The notes under the pieces are model-generated. The model worked only from the letters and a program-made list of their open reading frames with translations, ran no database searches and was not told where the DNA came from. A DNA stretch of 64,000 bases. Source: JAWKRB01 sp041389885. GTDB taxonomy: Bacteria; Myxococcota_A; Polyangia; Polyangiales; Ga0077539. Where the stretch lies: contig JAWKRB010000027.1 in NCBI GenBank assembly GCA_041389885.1, positions 1 to 64,000 on the forward strand, in the 5' to 3' direction. Each line of letters begins with the position of its first letter. Within the stretch, counting starts at the first letter, position 1. Shown here one piece after another: positions 33,738 through 44,068 of this stretch. A program made the translations under genes and the position numbers.

Positions 33738-36737
33738 ATGTCTCGCGCGCTGCCGCCCTCGCTCGCGCTGCTCGCCCTCGCGGCGTGCACGGCGCGCCCG
33801 CCGGTGTACGACGCCGCCGCGCGCGAGGGCATCGACGCGCCCGCCGCGATGAGCGCCCTCGACGGGTCGCGCGCCCCCGACCTCGTCGCCCTCGACGGGT
33901 CGCGCGCCCCCGACCTCGTCGCCCTCGACGCGCCCGCCGAAGACCGCCGCGGCCCCTACGGCCCCGACACGCTCCCGACGCTCACTCACTGCGGCATCAC
34001 CGACCCGACGCTGCCGTCGTGGGCGCGGGCCACCGAGCGCGGTCGGCTGAGCGCGCGGTGCGGCGCGCTGACGCTTCATGTTCACCTCTGGGGCCCCGGC
34101 GTCTTTCGGCTGCAGTACCGCGACGACGGACGCGAGCCCGCGACCCGCCCCTGGGCGGTGGTGGGCGCGCCCTCGCCGATCGCAGAGATCTTCGCCGGCG
34201 CCTCGGGCGATCGGGCGGTGCTCTGCACCTCGTACGGCGATCTCTCGATCGATCCGCGGTGCCGCGTCACGCTCAGCGACCCTCACGGGCGAACGCTCTT
34301 CACCGACGGCGACGGCGGGTGGTCGCGCGAGCAGACGACCCTCGACGCGCGCACACACTCGCTCGCCGTGCGCCGCTGGGTGGTCGACCCCGACGATCGC
34401 CTCCACGGCTTCGGCGAGCGCAACGGCCCCTTCGAGCGACGCGGCACCCGCGCGATGTTCTGGAACACCGACCCCTACGACCGGGCCTTCGGCGGCGTCG
34501 CGCCAGGCGCCGACCCCTTGTACCCATCGATCCCCTTCTGGATCACCCACCGCCACGGCGTGTCCTGGGGCACGCTCCTCGCGGACTCGCATCGTACCGA
34601 CGTGCAGGTCGCCGACACGCTCACCGCGCGGGTCTACGACGGCGTCGTCGACCAGTTCGTCTTCGTCGGCCCTCGCATGTCCGACGTGCTCCAGCGCTAC
34701 GCCGAGCTCACCGGCCACCCCGCGATGCCTCCGCGCTGGGCGCTGGGCTATCACCAGTCGCGCTGGGGGTACGACGACGCCGCGCGCCTCGAGTCCATCG
34801 GCGAGCGCTTCCGCGCGCTGCGCATCCCCGCCGACGCGCTCTGGCTCGACATCCAGCACATGCGCGGCTTTCGCAGCTTCACCTGGGACCCGTCTCGCTT
34901 CAGCGACCCCCGCGGAATGACCCAACGCCTTGCGGCGCAAGGCTTTCATGTCGTGAACATCGTCGACCCAGGGCTCAAGGTCGACCCCGGCTGGGACGTG
35001 TACGAAGAGGGCCTCCGCGGCGAGCACTTTCTGCGGCGGCCTGACGGGGCGGTGTACGCCGGCGCGGTCTGGCCGGGCCCCTCACACTTCCCAGACTTCA
35101 CCCGACCCATGACCCGCGCGTGGTGGGGCGACCGGGTGGCCGCGCTGATGCGAGACGGGGTGTCAGGGGTGTGGCTCGACGTGAACGAGCCCACGGTGTT
35201 CCCCGAGAGCGGCGGCGGGAGCGTGCCCGACGAGCTCGCCGTGCAGGGCGACGGCGTGGCGGGTGACATGGCCGAGGCGCACAACGTCTATGCGCTGCTC
35301 GAGGCGCGCGCGACCTGGGAGGGCATGCGCCGCGCCCGCCCCGACCGCCGCCCCTTCGTGCTCACCCGCGCGGGCTTCGCGGGCGTGCAGCGATACGCCG
35401 CCATGTGGACCGGCGATGTCCCCTCGACCTGGGCGGGCCTGCGTCAGACCCTCCCGACGCTGCTGGGCCTCGGCCTGTCGGGGGTCCCCTTCGTGGGCAG
35501 CGACGTCGGGGGATACTCGGGCGGCGCGAGCCCCGAGCTCTTCGCGCGCTGGATCGCCCTCGGCGCGGTCTCGCCGTTCTTTCGCGGGCACGTCACCCAC
35601 GGGGTGAGCGACCAGGAGCCCTGGGCCTTCGGGCTCGAGGTCGAGGCCATCGCGCGCGCGCACATTCAGGAGCGCTACCGACGGCTCCCCTACCTCGAAT
35701 CGCTCTTCGACGAGGCGTCTCGCACCGGCGCGCCCGTGCTGCGCCCGATGATCTACGAGTTCCCCGACGAGCCCGCGCTCGCGACCGTCGACGACCAGGC
35801 GATGCTGGGACCGTGGCTCCTGGTCGCGCCCGTGTCGACCCAGGGCGCCACCGAGCGAAGGGTGGTCCTGCCGAGCGGGCGGTGGCTCGAGCTCGACAGC
35901 GGCGCGCTGTACGAGGGCCCCGCGACCATCCCCGTGGACATCACCCTCGCGGCCCTCCCGACCTTTCTTCGAGAGGGCGCCGTGCTCGTGCGGGCGCCCG
36001 TTCGGCAGCACGCCGGGGAGCCCGCGCCTACGCAGCTCGACCTCGACCTCTTCCCCGCCGACGCGCGCTCGCTCACCACGCTCTACGACGACGACGGCGA
36101 CGGCCCGCCCGACGCGGGTCGCGCGCGCACGCCGCTCTCGCTGCAGCGCACGAGCGAGGGAATGACCTTTGAGGTCGGCGCGCGCGAGGGCCGCGAGCCG
36201 CCCGCGCCGCGGCGGCTGAATCTGCGCGTTCGTCCCGTCGACGCGTCGCCAGAGACCGTGCGCGAGGGAGACCGCGCGCTCACCCAGGTCGCGAGCGCCG
36301 CCGACGCGGGCGACCGCTCAGACCTCTGGTGGTGGGACTCGAACGACCGCGCGCTTCGCGTGCGCCTGACCGAGCGCCCAGGCCTGCGCCTCGACGCGCG
36401 ATACGGGCGCGGCGAGGCGATCGCCCGCGACACGGTGAGCGTGAGCGTCACCGTGCGCCTGCCCGACGACACCCCGCGCGACGCGACGATCACCGTCGCG
36501 CACAGCGCGAACGGATGGACGCACGTCCCCCTGCGCCGCGCGCCCGGCGCGAGCCTCGCCACGGGGACCCTCACCGTGCCCCGCGGCCGCTGGTTCGAGT
36601 ACAAGTTCGCCCGCGGCGGGTGGGAGTCGGTCGAGGTCTACGCAGACTGCAGCGAGGCGCGCAACCGCTACGGCTTCGGCGCCGCGTGGCCCGTGCGCGA
36701 CGAGACCGTGTGGCGCTGGCGCGATCGATGTCCTTGA
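33738..36737 (+). CDS. Exported GH31 alpha-glycosidase
   Basis: A 999-residue glycoside hydrolase family 31 enzyme, a retaining alpha-glucosidase or alpha-xylosidase type. The ATG at 33738 opens a lipoprotein-like signal (LALLALAACTA). The mature start is Asp/Ala-rich and includes an exact 11-residue tandem repeat (33855-33920). The catalytic nucleophile is Asp481 in VWLDVNEPT and the acid/base is Asp560 in MWTGD. VGSDVGGYSGG and SPFFRGH are further family segments. The final ~110 residues (TITVAHSANGW... RWFEYKFARG) resemble a starch-binding-type beta domain. It probably trims alpha-glucan outside the cytoplasm. The specific substrate cannot be read from sequence. Confidence 0.92.
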   Translation: MSRALPPSLALLALAACTARPPVYDAAAREGIDAPAAMSALDGSRAPDLVALDGSRAPDLVALDAPAEDRRGPYGPDTLPTLTHCGITDPTLPSWARATERGRLSARCGALTLHVHLWGPGVFRLQYRDDGREPATRPWAVVGAPSPIAEIFAGASGDRAVLCTSYGDLSIDPRCRVTLSDPHGRTLFTDGDGGWSREQTTLDARTHSLAVRRWVVDPDDRLHGFGERNGPFERRGTRAMFWNTDPYDRAFGGVAPGADPLYPSIPFWITHRHGVSWGTLLADSHRTDVQVADTLTARVYDGVVDQFVFVGPRMSDVLQRYAELTGHPAMPPRWALGYHQSRWGYDDAARLESIGERFRALRIPADALWLDIQHMRGFRSFTWDPSRFSDPRGMTQRLAAQGFHVVNIVDPGLKVDPGWDVYEEGLRGEHFLRRPDGAVYAGAVWPGPSHFPDFTRPMTRAWWGDRVAALMRDGVSGVWLDVNEPTVFPESGGGSVPDELAVQGDGVAGDMAEAHNVYALLEARATWEGMRRARPDRRPFVLTRAGFAGVQRYAAMWTGDVPSTWAGLRQTLPTLLGLGLSGVPFVGSDVGGYSGGASPELFARWIALGAVSPFFRGHVTHGVSDQEPWAFGLEVEAIARAHIQERYRRLPYLESLFDEASRTGAPVLRPMIYEFPDEPALATVDDQAMLGPWLLVAPVSTQGATERRVVLPSGRWLELDSGALYEGPATIPVDITLAALPTFLREGAVLVRAPVRQHAGEPAPTQLDLDLFPADARSLTTLYDDDGDGPPDAGRARTPLSLQRTSEGMTFEVGAREGREPPAPRRLNLRVRPVDASPETVREGDRALTQVASAADAGDRSDLWWWDSNDRALRVRLTERPGLRLDARYGRGEAIARDTVSVSVTVRLPDDTPRDATITVAHSANGWTHVPLRRAPGASLATGTLTVPRGRWFEYKFARGGWESVEVYADCSEARNRYGFGAAWPVRDETVWRWRDRCP
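33855..33920 (+). repeat. Tandem 33-bp repeat in the GH31 linker
   Basis: Two identical 33-base units (33855-33887 and 33888-33920) encode ALDGSRAPDLV twice, just after the signal peptide. They keep the frame and extend a disordered linker, a typical site for slippage-driven length change. Confidence 0.85.
34927..34943. repeat. GCCTTGCGGCGCAAGGC palindrome, copy 2
   Basis: A perfect 17-base palindrome inside the GH31 gene, read as R-L-A-A-Q-G in the same codon register as copy 1 at 13303-13319. It again uses the locally rare codons CTT and CAA. Confidence 0.6.
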
Positions 36738-36765
36738 GCCGCAACGGTTCTCGCGCGCGGCGGGG

Positions 36766-37917
<1,152 letters not shown>

Positions 37918-37988
37918 CTCGAATCAGACTCTCTCTTCGCCTCGCGGACTCTTCCCACTCCGCGATGAAATGAGGATAGTCTCCCCGC

Positions 37989-38636
37989 ATGGCGACGGGT
38001 GGGAAGAACGACGCGGACCTCGTCGGCGCGCTGCAGAGCGGGGCCCTCGACCTCGCGGCCGAGATGCTGAAGAAGATTCACGACACCCGCGACGCGGGGC
38101 TCCGCGCGGCGGCGCTCCACCGGCTGTCGCTCCCCGACCCGATCCTCCGCAGCGAGGTCATGGGGCTCTCGGGCGCGGCCTACGAGCTCGCGCAGCTCCA
38201 GGGTGAGATGCTCTCGCGGCTGCTGGGCCTGCAGCGGCGCCACGCCGAGACGGTGCAGCGCAAGGTCGAGTCGATGCTGGGGCTCGGCAGCCCCGACGCG
38301 CCCTCCGCGTCGCTCCGCGGCCACGGCGCGGGCCCCGACTTTCGCCTGGCCTTTCGGCTCAAGAACAGCCTCGGCCGCGACGGCCTCGTGAGCGGATCGC
38401 TCGAGGGCGACGCCCTCACCGACGCCGCGGGCGACCGCCACCTGACCCGGGCCTCCCTCGAGCTCCCCTCGGTGCTCCCGGCCTCGGGCCACCTCCCCGC
38501 GGGCGCGGTGACCCTGCTGCACCTCGCGCTGCACTGCCCCTCGGCGGCGCCCGGCGCGCGGCTCCAGGGGCGCTACACGGTGCGCGTGGGCGAGGCGCCG
38601 GTGCTGAGCCTGGTCGTCGATCTCCTGGTCGACTGA
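37989..38636 (+). CDS. Hypothetical protein, first gene of the isoprenoid-linked operon
   Basis: I do not recognise this 215-residue protein. Residues ~10-95 are helical (DLAAEMLKKIHDTRDAGLRAA, then LAQLQGEMLSRLLGLQRRHAE) and slightly phasin-like. Residues ~115-215 look like a beta domain that could bind a hydrophobic partner (FRLAFRLKNS ... VTLLHLALHCP). No signal peptide is seen. It opens a run of seven forward genes that nearly all overlap. Its ATG at 37989 is 71 bases from the start of the divergent polyprenyl synthase, so the two probably share a control region. Confidence 0.75.
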   Translation: MATGGKNDADLVGALQSGALDLAAEMLKKIHDTRDAGLRAAALHRLSLPDPILRSEVMGLSGAAYELAQLQGEMLSRLLGLQRRHAETVQRKVESMLGLGSPDAPSASLRGHGAGPDFRLAFRLKNSLGRDGLVSGSLEGDALTDAAGDRHLTRASLELPSVLPASGHLPAGAVTLLHLALHCPSAAPGARLQGRYTVRVGEAPVLSLVVDLLVD

Positions 38637-38645
38637 GCGCGCGCG

Positions 38646-39041
38646 ATGCCCCCTGCCGACGACGAGGCCCCCCTCTTCGAGCTCCGCGCAGACGACGCGC
38701 TGCTGGCGCCCCTGCGTCAGGCGCAGCGGCTCCTGCTCGAGCACCCCGCCGCGGCGCAGCGGCTCTTCTCGGCCCTCGTCGCGGAGGGACGGCGCTACGC
38801 CGAGACCCCCGAGGGCGCGGCCCTCGCGCGGCGGCTGGAGGGCTCGGAGCTCATTCGTCGCGGGCGCGTGGTGTGGGAGGTCGGCACGCTCAACCTCCTC
38901 GAAGAGCGCTCCCCCTCGGCGCTCCCCACGCGGCTGCTCGACCTCTTCGCCCGCGCCACCGCGGTCGAGGCCCTGGAGCCCTTTCTCGCGCGCCTCTTCG
39001 GGTTGAGCGAAGACGATGCCCCTGCACCAGCACGAGACTGA
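38646..39041 (+). CDS. Hypothetical protein
   Basis: A 131-residue mostly helical protein with no family I can name. It has an acidic N-terminus (MPPADDEAPLFELRADDALL), amphipathic helices and an Asp/Pro/Ala-rich tail. The start is 9 bases after the preceding stop, and its 3' end overlaps the next gene by 26 bases. The tight overlap indicates that it belongs to the same expression unit as the CrtC-like and desaturase-like genes. Confidence 0.65.
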   Translation: MPPADDEAPLFELRADDALLAPLRQAQRLLLEHPAAAQRLFSALVAEGRRYAETPEGAALARRLEGSELIRRGRVVWEVGTLNLLEERSPSALPTRLLDLFARATAVEALEPFLARLFGLSEDDAPAPARD

Positions 39042-39309
39042 GTTCCGCGAGCGCAACCTGCTGCTGCTCCTCGCGTTGGGGCTGCGCAGCCGCGGGCGCG
39101 CGCTCTCGGCCCTGCTCGACCGCTACGCGCCCCCCGACGGCGCTCGCGGGGCGGCCGCGCCCGGCGACGACGCGCTCATCGCGGCCACGCTGGGCCTCGC
39201 GGCCTTCTTCGCGCGCCTCGACGCGCACCTCGACCGCGCGGCGGCGACCGCGCCCGCCGTCCCAGAGCCCCCCGCGCCGCTGGCGCCCTCGCGGGGGATG
39301 CTGCGATGA
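39016..39309 (+). CDS. Hypothetical small protein
   Basis: A 97-residue protein with an N-terminal amphipathic or hydrophobic helix (FRERNLLLLLALGLRSRGRAL) and a Pro/Ala-rich end. There is no recognisable domain. It starts inside the end of the preceding gene and its stop overlaps the next start as ATGA, so it is translationally linked on both sides. Codon composition is as biased as in its neighbours, which supports a real gene. Confidence 0.6.
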   Translation: MPLHQHETEFRERNLLLLLALGLRSRGRALSALLDRYAPPDGARGAAAPGDDALIAATLGLAAFFARLDAHLDRAAATAPAVPEPPAPLAPSRGMLR

Positions 39310-40340
39310 CGGGTCCCCGCGAGGCGCTCGAGGGCTCCGACTGGCTGCGGCGCTCGCCCTTTCTCCGCGGCGGCGCGCAGGGGCACAAGGAGTGGTGGCA
39401 CTTCGCGGCCTACGCGCCGGGCCTCGACGTGCTGGTGAACTTCTCCCTCGTCGACGACTCCCGCCCCGGCGCCCCCGCGGGGCAGGAGTTCGCGCGGGTC
39501 ACCGTGCTCGTGCGCGACGAGGCGTGGGACGGCGACGTCGAGCTCGTCCCCCTCGAGCGCGTCGAGGCGCCCGGCGGCGGGCTCTCGATGCGCTTCGGCG
39601 CGCACCGCGCGGCCTTCGTCGACGGCGCGTACCACCTCAAGGTCGCGCTCGCGCGACGTCCCATCTCCGTCGACCTCGTGCTGCGCCCCGAGGTGCTGCC
39701 CTCGGTGGCGCACAACATCCCCCTCGACGCGGGCCCGCCCATCCACTGGCTCGTCGTACCTCGCTGCCGCGCAGAGGGATCGGTCACCCTCCGGGGCGTG
39801 ACCCACGCCCTCACCGACGCGCCGGCGTACCACGACCACAACTGGGGGCACTTCGCCTGGGGCCGTGACTTCGCGTGGGAGTGGGGCTTCGGCCTGCCGC
39901 CGGGGCGCGAGAACCCCTGGAGCATGGTCTTCGTGCGGCTCTCGAACCGCGCGCACACCCTCGCGCGGATGCAGGCGCTCTTTCTCTGGCGCGGCGCGTG
40001 GCAGCACCGGGTGATGCGGGGCGACGAGGTCACCATCACCCGCGAGGGCTTCCTCCGCCCCGCGCGGGTGCTGAAGGTGCCGAGGGCCATGGCGCTGGTG
40101 TCTCCGTCGCCCGCGACCGACGTGCCCGCGCGACTCATCGTCGAGGCCCGCGGGGGCGGCGACCGGGTGCGCTGCGTGTTCACCGCGCACGACCTCGCGC
40201 AGGTGGTGATCCCCAACGACCACGACCCTGGCAACACCCTGATCAACGAGGTCGGCGGCGCGGTGCGCGTCGAGGGCGAGGTGCGCGGCGAGCGGGTGGC
40301 CATGGAGGGCCGCGCCGTGTTTGAATTCCTGGGAGCGTGA
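39306..40340 (+). CDS. CrtC/AttH-like carotenoid-hydratase family protein
   Basis: This 344-residue protein resembles the CrtC (carotenoid 1,2-hydratase / hydroxyneurosporene synthase) and AttH family, which has two lipocalin-like beta-barrel domains. The N-terminal EWWHFAAYAPGLD and the central PAYHDHNWGHFAWG carry the family signature (DHNWG). CrtC adds water to the end double bond of acyclic carotenoids, but many relatives act on other lipids or are untested. A sterol-carrier-like protein and a desaturase-like flavoprotein are encoded next, so an isoprenoid substrate is plausible. It overlaps both neighbours by 4 bases. Confidence 0.8.
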   Translation: MTGPREALEGSDWLRRSPFLRGGAQGHKEWWHFAAYAPGLDVLVNFSLVDDSRPGAPAGQEFARVTVLVRDEAWDGDVELVPLERVEAPGGGLSMRFGAHRAAFVDGAYHLKVALARRPISVDLVLRPEVLPSVAHNIPLDAGPPIHWLVVPRCRAEGSVTLRGVTHALTDAPAYHDHNWGHFAWGRDFAWEWGFGLPPGRENPWSMVFVRLSNRAHTLARMQALFLWRGAWQHRVMRGDEVTITREGFLRPARVLKVPRAMALVSPSPATDVPARLIVEARGGGDRVRCVFTAHDLAQVVIPNDHDPGNTLINEVGGAVRVEGEVRGERVAMEGRAVFEFLGA

Positions 40341-40807
40341 CGGGGATGGAGGGCGCGGCGGTGAGCTTCGGGTACTGGGTCCGCCGCGGGGTGCTGAGCC
40401 TCGCGCGGGAGCTCCCGTGGGCCTCGGAGCGCATGGGCGCGGCGCTGGGCGAGCGCGCGGTGCACCTCGTGGTCGACGGCGAGCTCGCCGCGGTGCGCTG
40501 GCGCGACGGCGCCGCGCGGGTGCGCGAGACCCCTGAGCTCCCCGCGACGGTCACCCTGCGCACCTCTCGCCGCGCCGTGGTGGCGCTGGCCGACGGCGAC
40601 GACACCCTCCTCGACGCGGTGCTCGCGGGGCGGGTGGTGCTGCGCGGCGCGACGGGCGACCTCGCGGCCTTTCACGCCGCGCTCATGGCCTTTCTGCAGG
40701 GGGCGGTGCGCGCGCCGAGCTTCGCCCCCACGCTCGACGAGTTTCGCGCCTGGCAGCGCGCGCGCGACGCGGGCCCACCGCCCGAGGAGTCACCCGATCA
40801 TGGCTGA
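40337..40807 (+). CDS. SCP2-like lipid-binding protein
   Basis: A 156-residue protein whose central part (VVDGELAAVRWRDGAARV ... ATVTLRTSRRAVVALADG ... LLDAVLAGRVVLRGATGDL) follows the SCP2 sterol-carrier fold pattern. That fold is a hydrophobic pocket for lipids. The GTG at 40337 overlaps the previous stop as GTGA; an ATG at 40346 is an alternative. Its stop overlaps the flavoprotein start by 8 bases. A role delivering a hydrophobic substrate to the neighbouring enzymes is a sensible inference. Confidence 0.75.
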   Translation: MTGMEGAAVSFGYWVRRGVLSLARELPWASERMGAALGERAVHLVVDGELAAVRWRDGAARVRETPELPATVTLRTSRRAVVALADGDDTLLDAVLAGRVVLRGATGDLAAFHAALMAFLQGAVRAPSFAPTLDEFRAWQRARDAGPPPEESPDHG

Positions 40808-43448
40808 GACGACCGCCCCCACGGGGCAACCCATCGCATGGATCTTCGGCGCCGGGATCACCGGCCTCACCGCGGCGCACGAGCTCGTCGAGCGCGGCTT
40901 CGAGGTCTACGTGGTCGAGCCCGCCGACGACCCCTGGGAGCCCGACCTGCCCGCGGTGGGCGGCGTGGCGCGCACGCAGTGGGCGACGATCCCGACGCCG
41001 AAGGCGGGCGGGAGCGAGGGGCTCACCGAGACCACGCCGATGCTCCGGCACCCGGTGATGGAGTTCGTCGACGTCGAGGGCCCGGAGTACCTCGGCGCGC
41101 ACGACAAGTGGGAGATCGAGGCCTTCGGGAGAAAGCTCCGCGAGGTCTACGGCGAGAGCGCGCCGACGGTGTACGCGCAGGTGACGCACTCGAAGCGCTA
41201 CCCGCCCGACGGGGACGACTCGCCGGTCACGCGGGTGGTCGACGAGATGGCCGCGCACGCGAAGGCCCACGGCTTCACCCTCAAGCGAGACGCCTCGCTC
41301 GACACGACGACCGACGCGCGAGACTTCATCAGCGTGACCCTCGTGATGCGCGGTCACGGGGTGGTGCCGGGGGAGCACGGCTTTCGATACTTCCCCGGCT
41401 TCTATCGCCACCTCTTTGACACCATGCGCCGCACCGCCGTGCTGAGCACCGGCGAGGACCGCTACGGACCCGTGGTGCGCAGCGCCTTCGACAACCTCGT
41501 GGGCACCGAGGCCACCTGGCTGCACCTCCCCGTCGCCCCTGACAGCCCGAGGGACGCGCCGAAGGACGCGCAGGCGGTCGCGCCCGCGGATCCCCCCGGC
41601 GACGACGCCGACGCCGGCGCGCCCAGCGGACGTCTCATTCGCTTTCCGCGCAGGCCGCCGCGCACGCCGCAGGCGCTGATGTCGGCGCTGCGGAGCTTCG
41701 TGCACGAGCTGGGCTACGAGACCGGCGACCTCGCGCACCTCTCGCTCAAGCTCTTTCAGTACATGACCTCGAGCAAGGAGCGCCGCGCCGCGGAGCACGA
41801 GGACATGACCTGGTGGGAGTTTCTCCAGGGCGAGAAGTTCTCCGAGCGGTGCCGCGCGCACATGGAGCGGGGCCCCGAGGTGCTCGGCGCGATGACCGCC
41901 ACCGAGAGCGACGTGCGCACCCAGGGGAACATGGTCACCCAGCTCCTCATCGATCAGCTCATCGGTCGGGACGTCACCGACGCGACGCTCAACGGGCCCA
42001 CCTCCCTCGCGTGGTTCGATTTGTGGCGGGAGTACCTGGTCTTTCGCGGGGTGAAGTTCTTTCGAGGCACCCTGGTCGACTTCGACCTGCCCTCCCCCGA
42101 CAACCCCGACCACCTGCAGGACGTGCTGCTCCCCCGGGTGGCGATCACCCACCGCGTGCTCGACGCGCGGAGCTTCACCACCGCCGTGCGCCCGCACTAC
42201 TTCGTCCTGGCCACGCCGATCACGGCGATGCTCGGGCGCCAGGAGTTCGTGCGCGAGAACCCCGAGCGCGTCGAGCCCCGCGACGCGCTCGGGGTGGTGG
42301 GCGCCAACCTCGCGGCGCGCTTTCTCGCGCGGCACGCCGAGCTCCGCGCGCGCCTCGAGACCTTCGCGAGGCCCGCGGCGGGGGAGGTCGGCGACTTCAT
42401 CGCGCTGCGCCGCTGGGACGAGGCCATCGAGGCCGAGCACCAGCGCGCGCCCAACCCCGCCCGCGGCGCGGGGCCGCTCCGTCACCTCTGCGGGGTGCAG
42501 TTCTTCTTCCCCGCCAACCTGCAGTTCGGGCAGGAGCACACGCTCTACATGGAGTCGGGCTGGAGGCTCTCGTCGATCTCGCAGGTGCACTTCTGGCACC
42601 GGCGCCCCACCGGCGGCGACGGCTACCGGGGCATCGTGTCGGTCGACGTCGGCGCGATGTTCCGCCCGCTGGGCCGCGCCATCGAGGGGCGCGACAGCAC
42701 CGACGAGTCCGCCACCTTCGCGTGGAGCCTCCCGCGGGCGGTCATCGCCGAGGAGGTGTTCCGTGACGTCGCCGACAGCATCGCGGTGAACACCCTCGCG
42801 CGCCGTCGCCAGGCCGACCACGACGCCGGGAGCGGAGACGACCTGCGCGACGCGTTCTCGCCCGTGCAGCAGTCGTTCCCGAACTTCTCGGTGCCCGTGA
42901 GCCGCCGCGCGCCGACGAAGCGCAAGGGCCGCGTCAACAGCCCGCACGAGGTGGTCCCGAGGCTCGAGACGCCGCTGGAGCCGCTGTGCTTTCATTTCGA
43001 CCAGAACGTGATCTTCAAGCCCGACGGGGGCGTGGCGCAGAACCTCGCGCCCTACCTCATCAACCGCCCCGGCGAGTGGGCGATGCGCCCCGGCAAGCTG
43101 CCGCCGGCCGAGGCGTCGCAGCGGGGCTACGAGCTGCAGAACGCGGCCTGGGCGCTCGCGGGGACCTACATGAAGACCCGCACGCGGCTCACCACCATGG
43201 AGGCCGCCAACGAGTCGGCGCGGCACGCGGTGAACGCGATCCTTCACGACCAGAGGGCCCTCGGCGACCGCTGCATGATCTGGGACCCCGAGGACTTTGA
43301 GCTCCCCGAGCTCTCCGACCTCAAGGCCCTCGACGCCCGCCTCTTTCGAGACGGCTACCCCCACCTGGTCGAGATCCTCGGCCTCGACGAGATCCCCTGG
43401 TCGCTGCTCCCCGGCCTCGCGATCTCGCGCAAGGAGACCTCACGATGA
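40800..43448 (+). CDS. Long phytoene-desaturase-like FAD oxidoreductase
   Basis: An 882-residue flavoprotein. The FAD-binding start is clear (AWIFGAGITGLTAAHELVER, ending in VVEP, then VGGVARTQW). PGEHGFRYFPGFYRHLFDTM marks a phytoene-desaturase / HpnE-like subgroup. The C-terminal TRLTTMEAANESARHAVNAI resembles the final FAD-contacting helix of desaturases. Typical family members are ~450-550 residues. The extra length includes a Pro/Asp-rich linker (about residues 245-290) and a large insertion of unknown fold before the last third. It should oxidise or desaturate an isoprenoid-like substrate, possibly carried by the SCP2-like protein, but the reaction is not established. Confidence 0.85.
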   Translation: MAETTAPTGQPIAWIFGAGITGLTAAHELVERGFEVYVVEPADDPWEPDLPAVGGVARTQWATIPTPKAGGSEGLTETTPMLRHPVMEFVDVEGPEYLGAHDKWEIEAFGRKLREVYGESAPTVYAQVTHSKRYPPDGDDSPVTRVVDEMAAHAKAHGFTLKRDASLDTTTDARDFISVTLVMRGHGVVPGEHGFRYFPGFYRHLFDTMRRTAVLSTGEDRYGPVVRSAFDNLVGTEATWLHLPVAPDSPRDAPKDAQAVAPADPPGDDADAGAPSGRLIRFPRRPPRTPQALMSALRSFVHELGYETGDLAHLSLKLFQYMTSSKERRAAEHEDMTWWEFLQGEKFSERCRAHMERGPEVLGAMTATESDVRTQGNMVTQLLIDQLIGRDVTDATLNGPTSLAWFDLWREYLVFRGVKFFRGTLVDFDLPSPDNPDHLQDVLLPRVAITHRVLDARSFTTAVRPHYFVLATPITAMLGRQEFVRENPERVEPRDALGVVGANLAARFLARHAELRARLETFARPAAGEVGDFIALRRWDEAIEAEHQRAPNPARGAGPLRHLCGVQFFFPANLQFGQEHTLYMESGWRLSSISQVHFWHRRPTGGDGYRGIVSVDVGAMFRPLGRAIEGRDSTDESATFAWSLPRAVIAEEVFRDVADSIAVNTLARRRQADHDAGSGDDLRDAFSPVQQSFPNFSVPVSRRAPTKRKGRVNSPHEVVPRLETPLEPLCFHFDQNVIFKPDGGVAQNLAPYLINRPGEWAMRPGKLPPAEASQRGYELQNAAWALAGTYMKTRTRLTTMEAANESARHAVNAILHDQRALGDRCMIWDPEDFELPELSDLKALDARLFRDGYPHLVEILGLDEIPWSLLPGLAISRKETSR

Positions 43449-44056
43449 GCCGGCTTGACGTGAACGAGTCCTTCATCGCGGCGGGGCGCATCCTCGGCTG
43501 CGTCGCCACCCACGACGACCCAGACACCCTGGCCATGGGCAGCTTTCGCAACGCGATCCGCAACGAGCCCACGGTCTTTCGCGCGCCGACCACCGCCACG
43601 GCGTACCTCCAGGCGCCCACGGGGTGGCGCCAGCGCGTGCGGCTCACGGTGCTGCTCCGCGTCGACCACCCCCTGTCGGGGCTCGTGCCCCTCACCGAGG
43701 TCGAGGTCGAGCAGGAGATGCAGCTCCCGACCGCGTTTCGACCCGCGCGGCTCTCCGTGGGCGAGGAGTTCGAGGACCTGCGCGGGCACCTCGGCGTGCT
43801 CGCGCGCAGCGGGATGCCGCTGGTGCTCGAGAAGTGCATCGCCGACCGGCTCAACCTCGACGAGCTGTCGCCGCGGGTCGTGGGCCCCAACGGCGTTCAG
43901 GTCGTGCAGCGACAGACCCTCCGCGTGTGGAACACCCTCGCGGTCTGGATGCGCGAGTACACCCGCTCCCCCCGCGGCGCGCCCAGCCTGCTCCGCTCCG
44001 ACGCGAGCGGGCACGGCGAGGACGGCTTCGCCGAGGCGGCGCCGATCTTGTATTGA
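43445..44056 (+). CDS. Hypothetical protein, last gene of the isoprenoid-linked operon
   Basis: A 203-residue protein I cannot assign. It looks beta-rich in the first two thirds (TATAYLQAPTGWRQRVRLTV, then VPLTEVEVEQEMQLP) with a helical end. No signal peptide or membrane helix is visible. The ATG overlaps the flavoprotein stop as ATGA. The gene ends 12 bases before a convergent gene, so it closes the operon. A partner or accessory subunit of the flavoprotein is a guess based only on coupling. Confidence 0.65.
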   Translation: MSRLDVNESFIAAGRILGCVATHDDPDTLAMGSFRNAIRNEPTVFRAPTTATAYLQAPTGWRQRVRLTVLLRVDHPLSGLVPLTEVEVEQEMQLPTAFRPARLSVGEEFEDLRGHLGVLARSGMPLVLEKCIADRLNLDELSPRVVGPNGVQVVQRQTLRVWNTLAVWMREYTRSPRGAPSLLRSDASGHGEDGFAEAAPILY

Positions 44057-44068
44057 ACGCCCCTGCGC

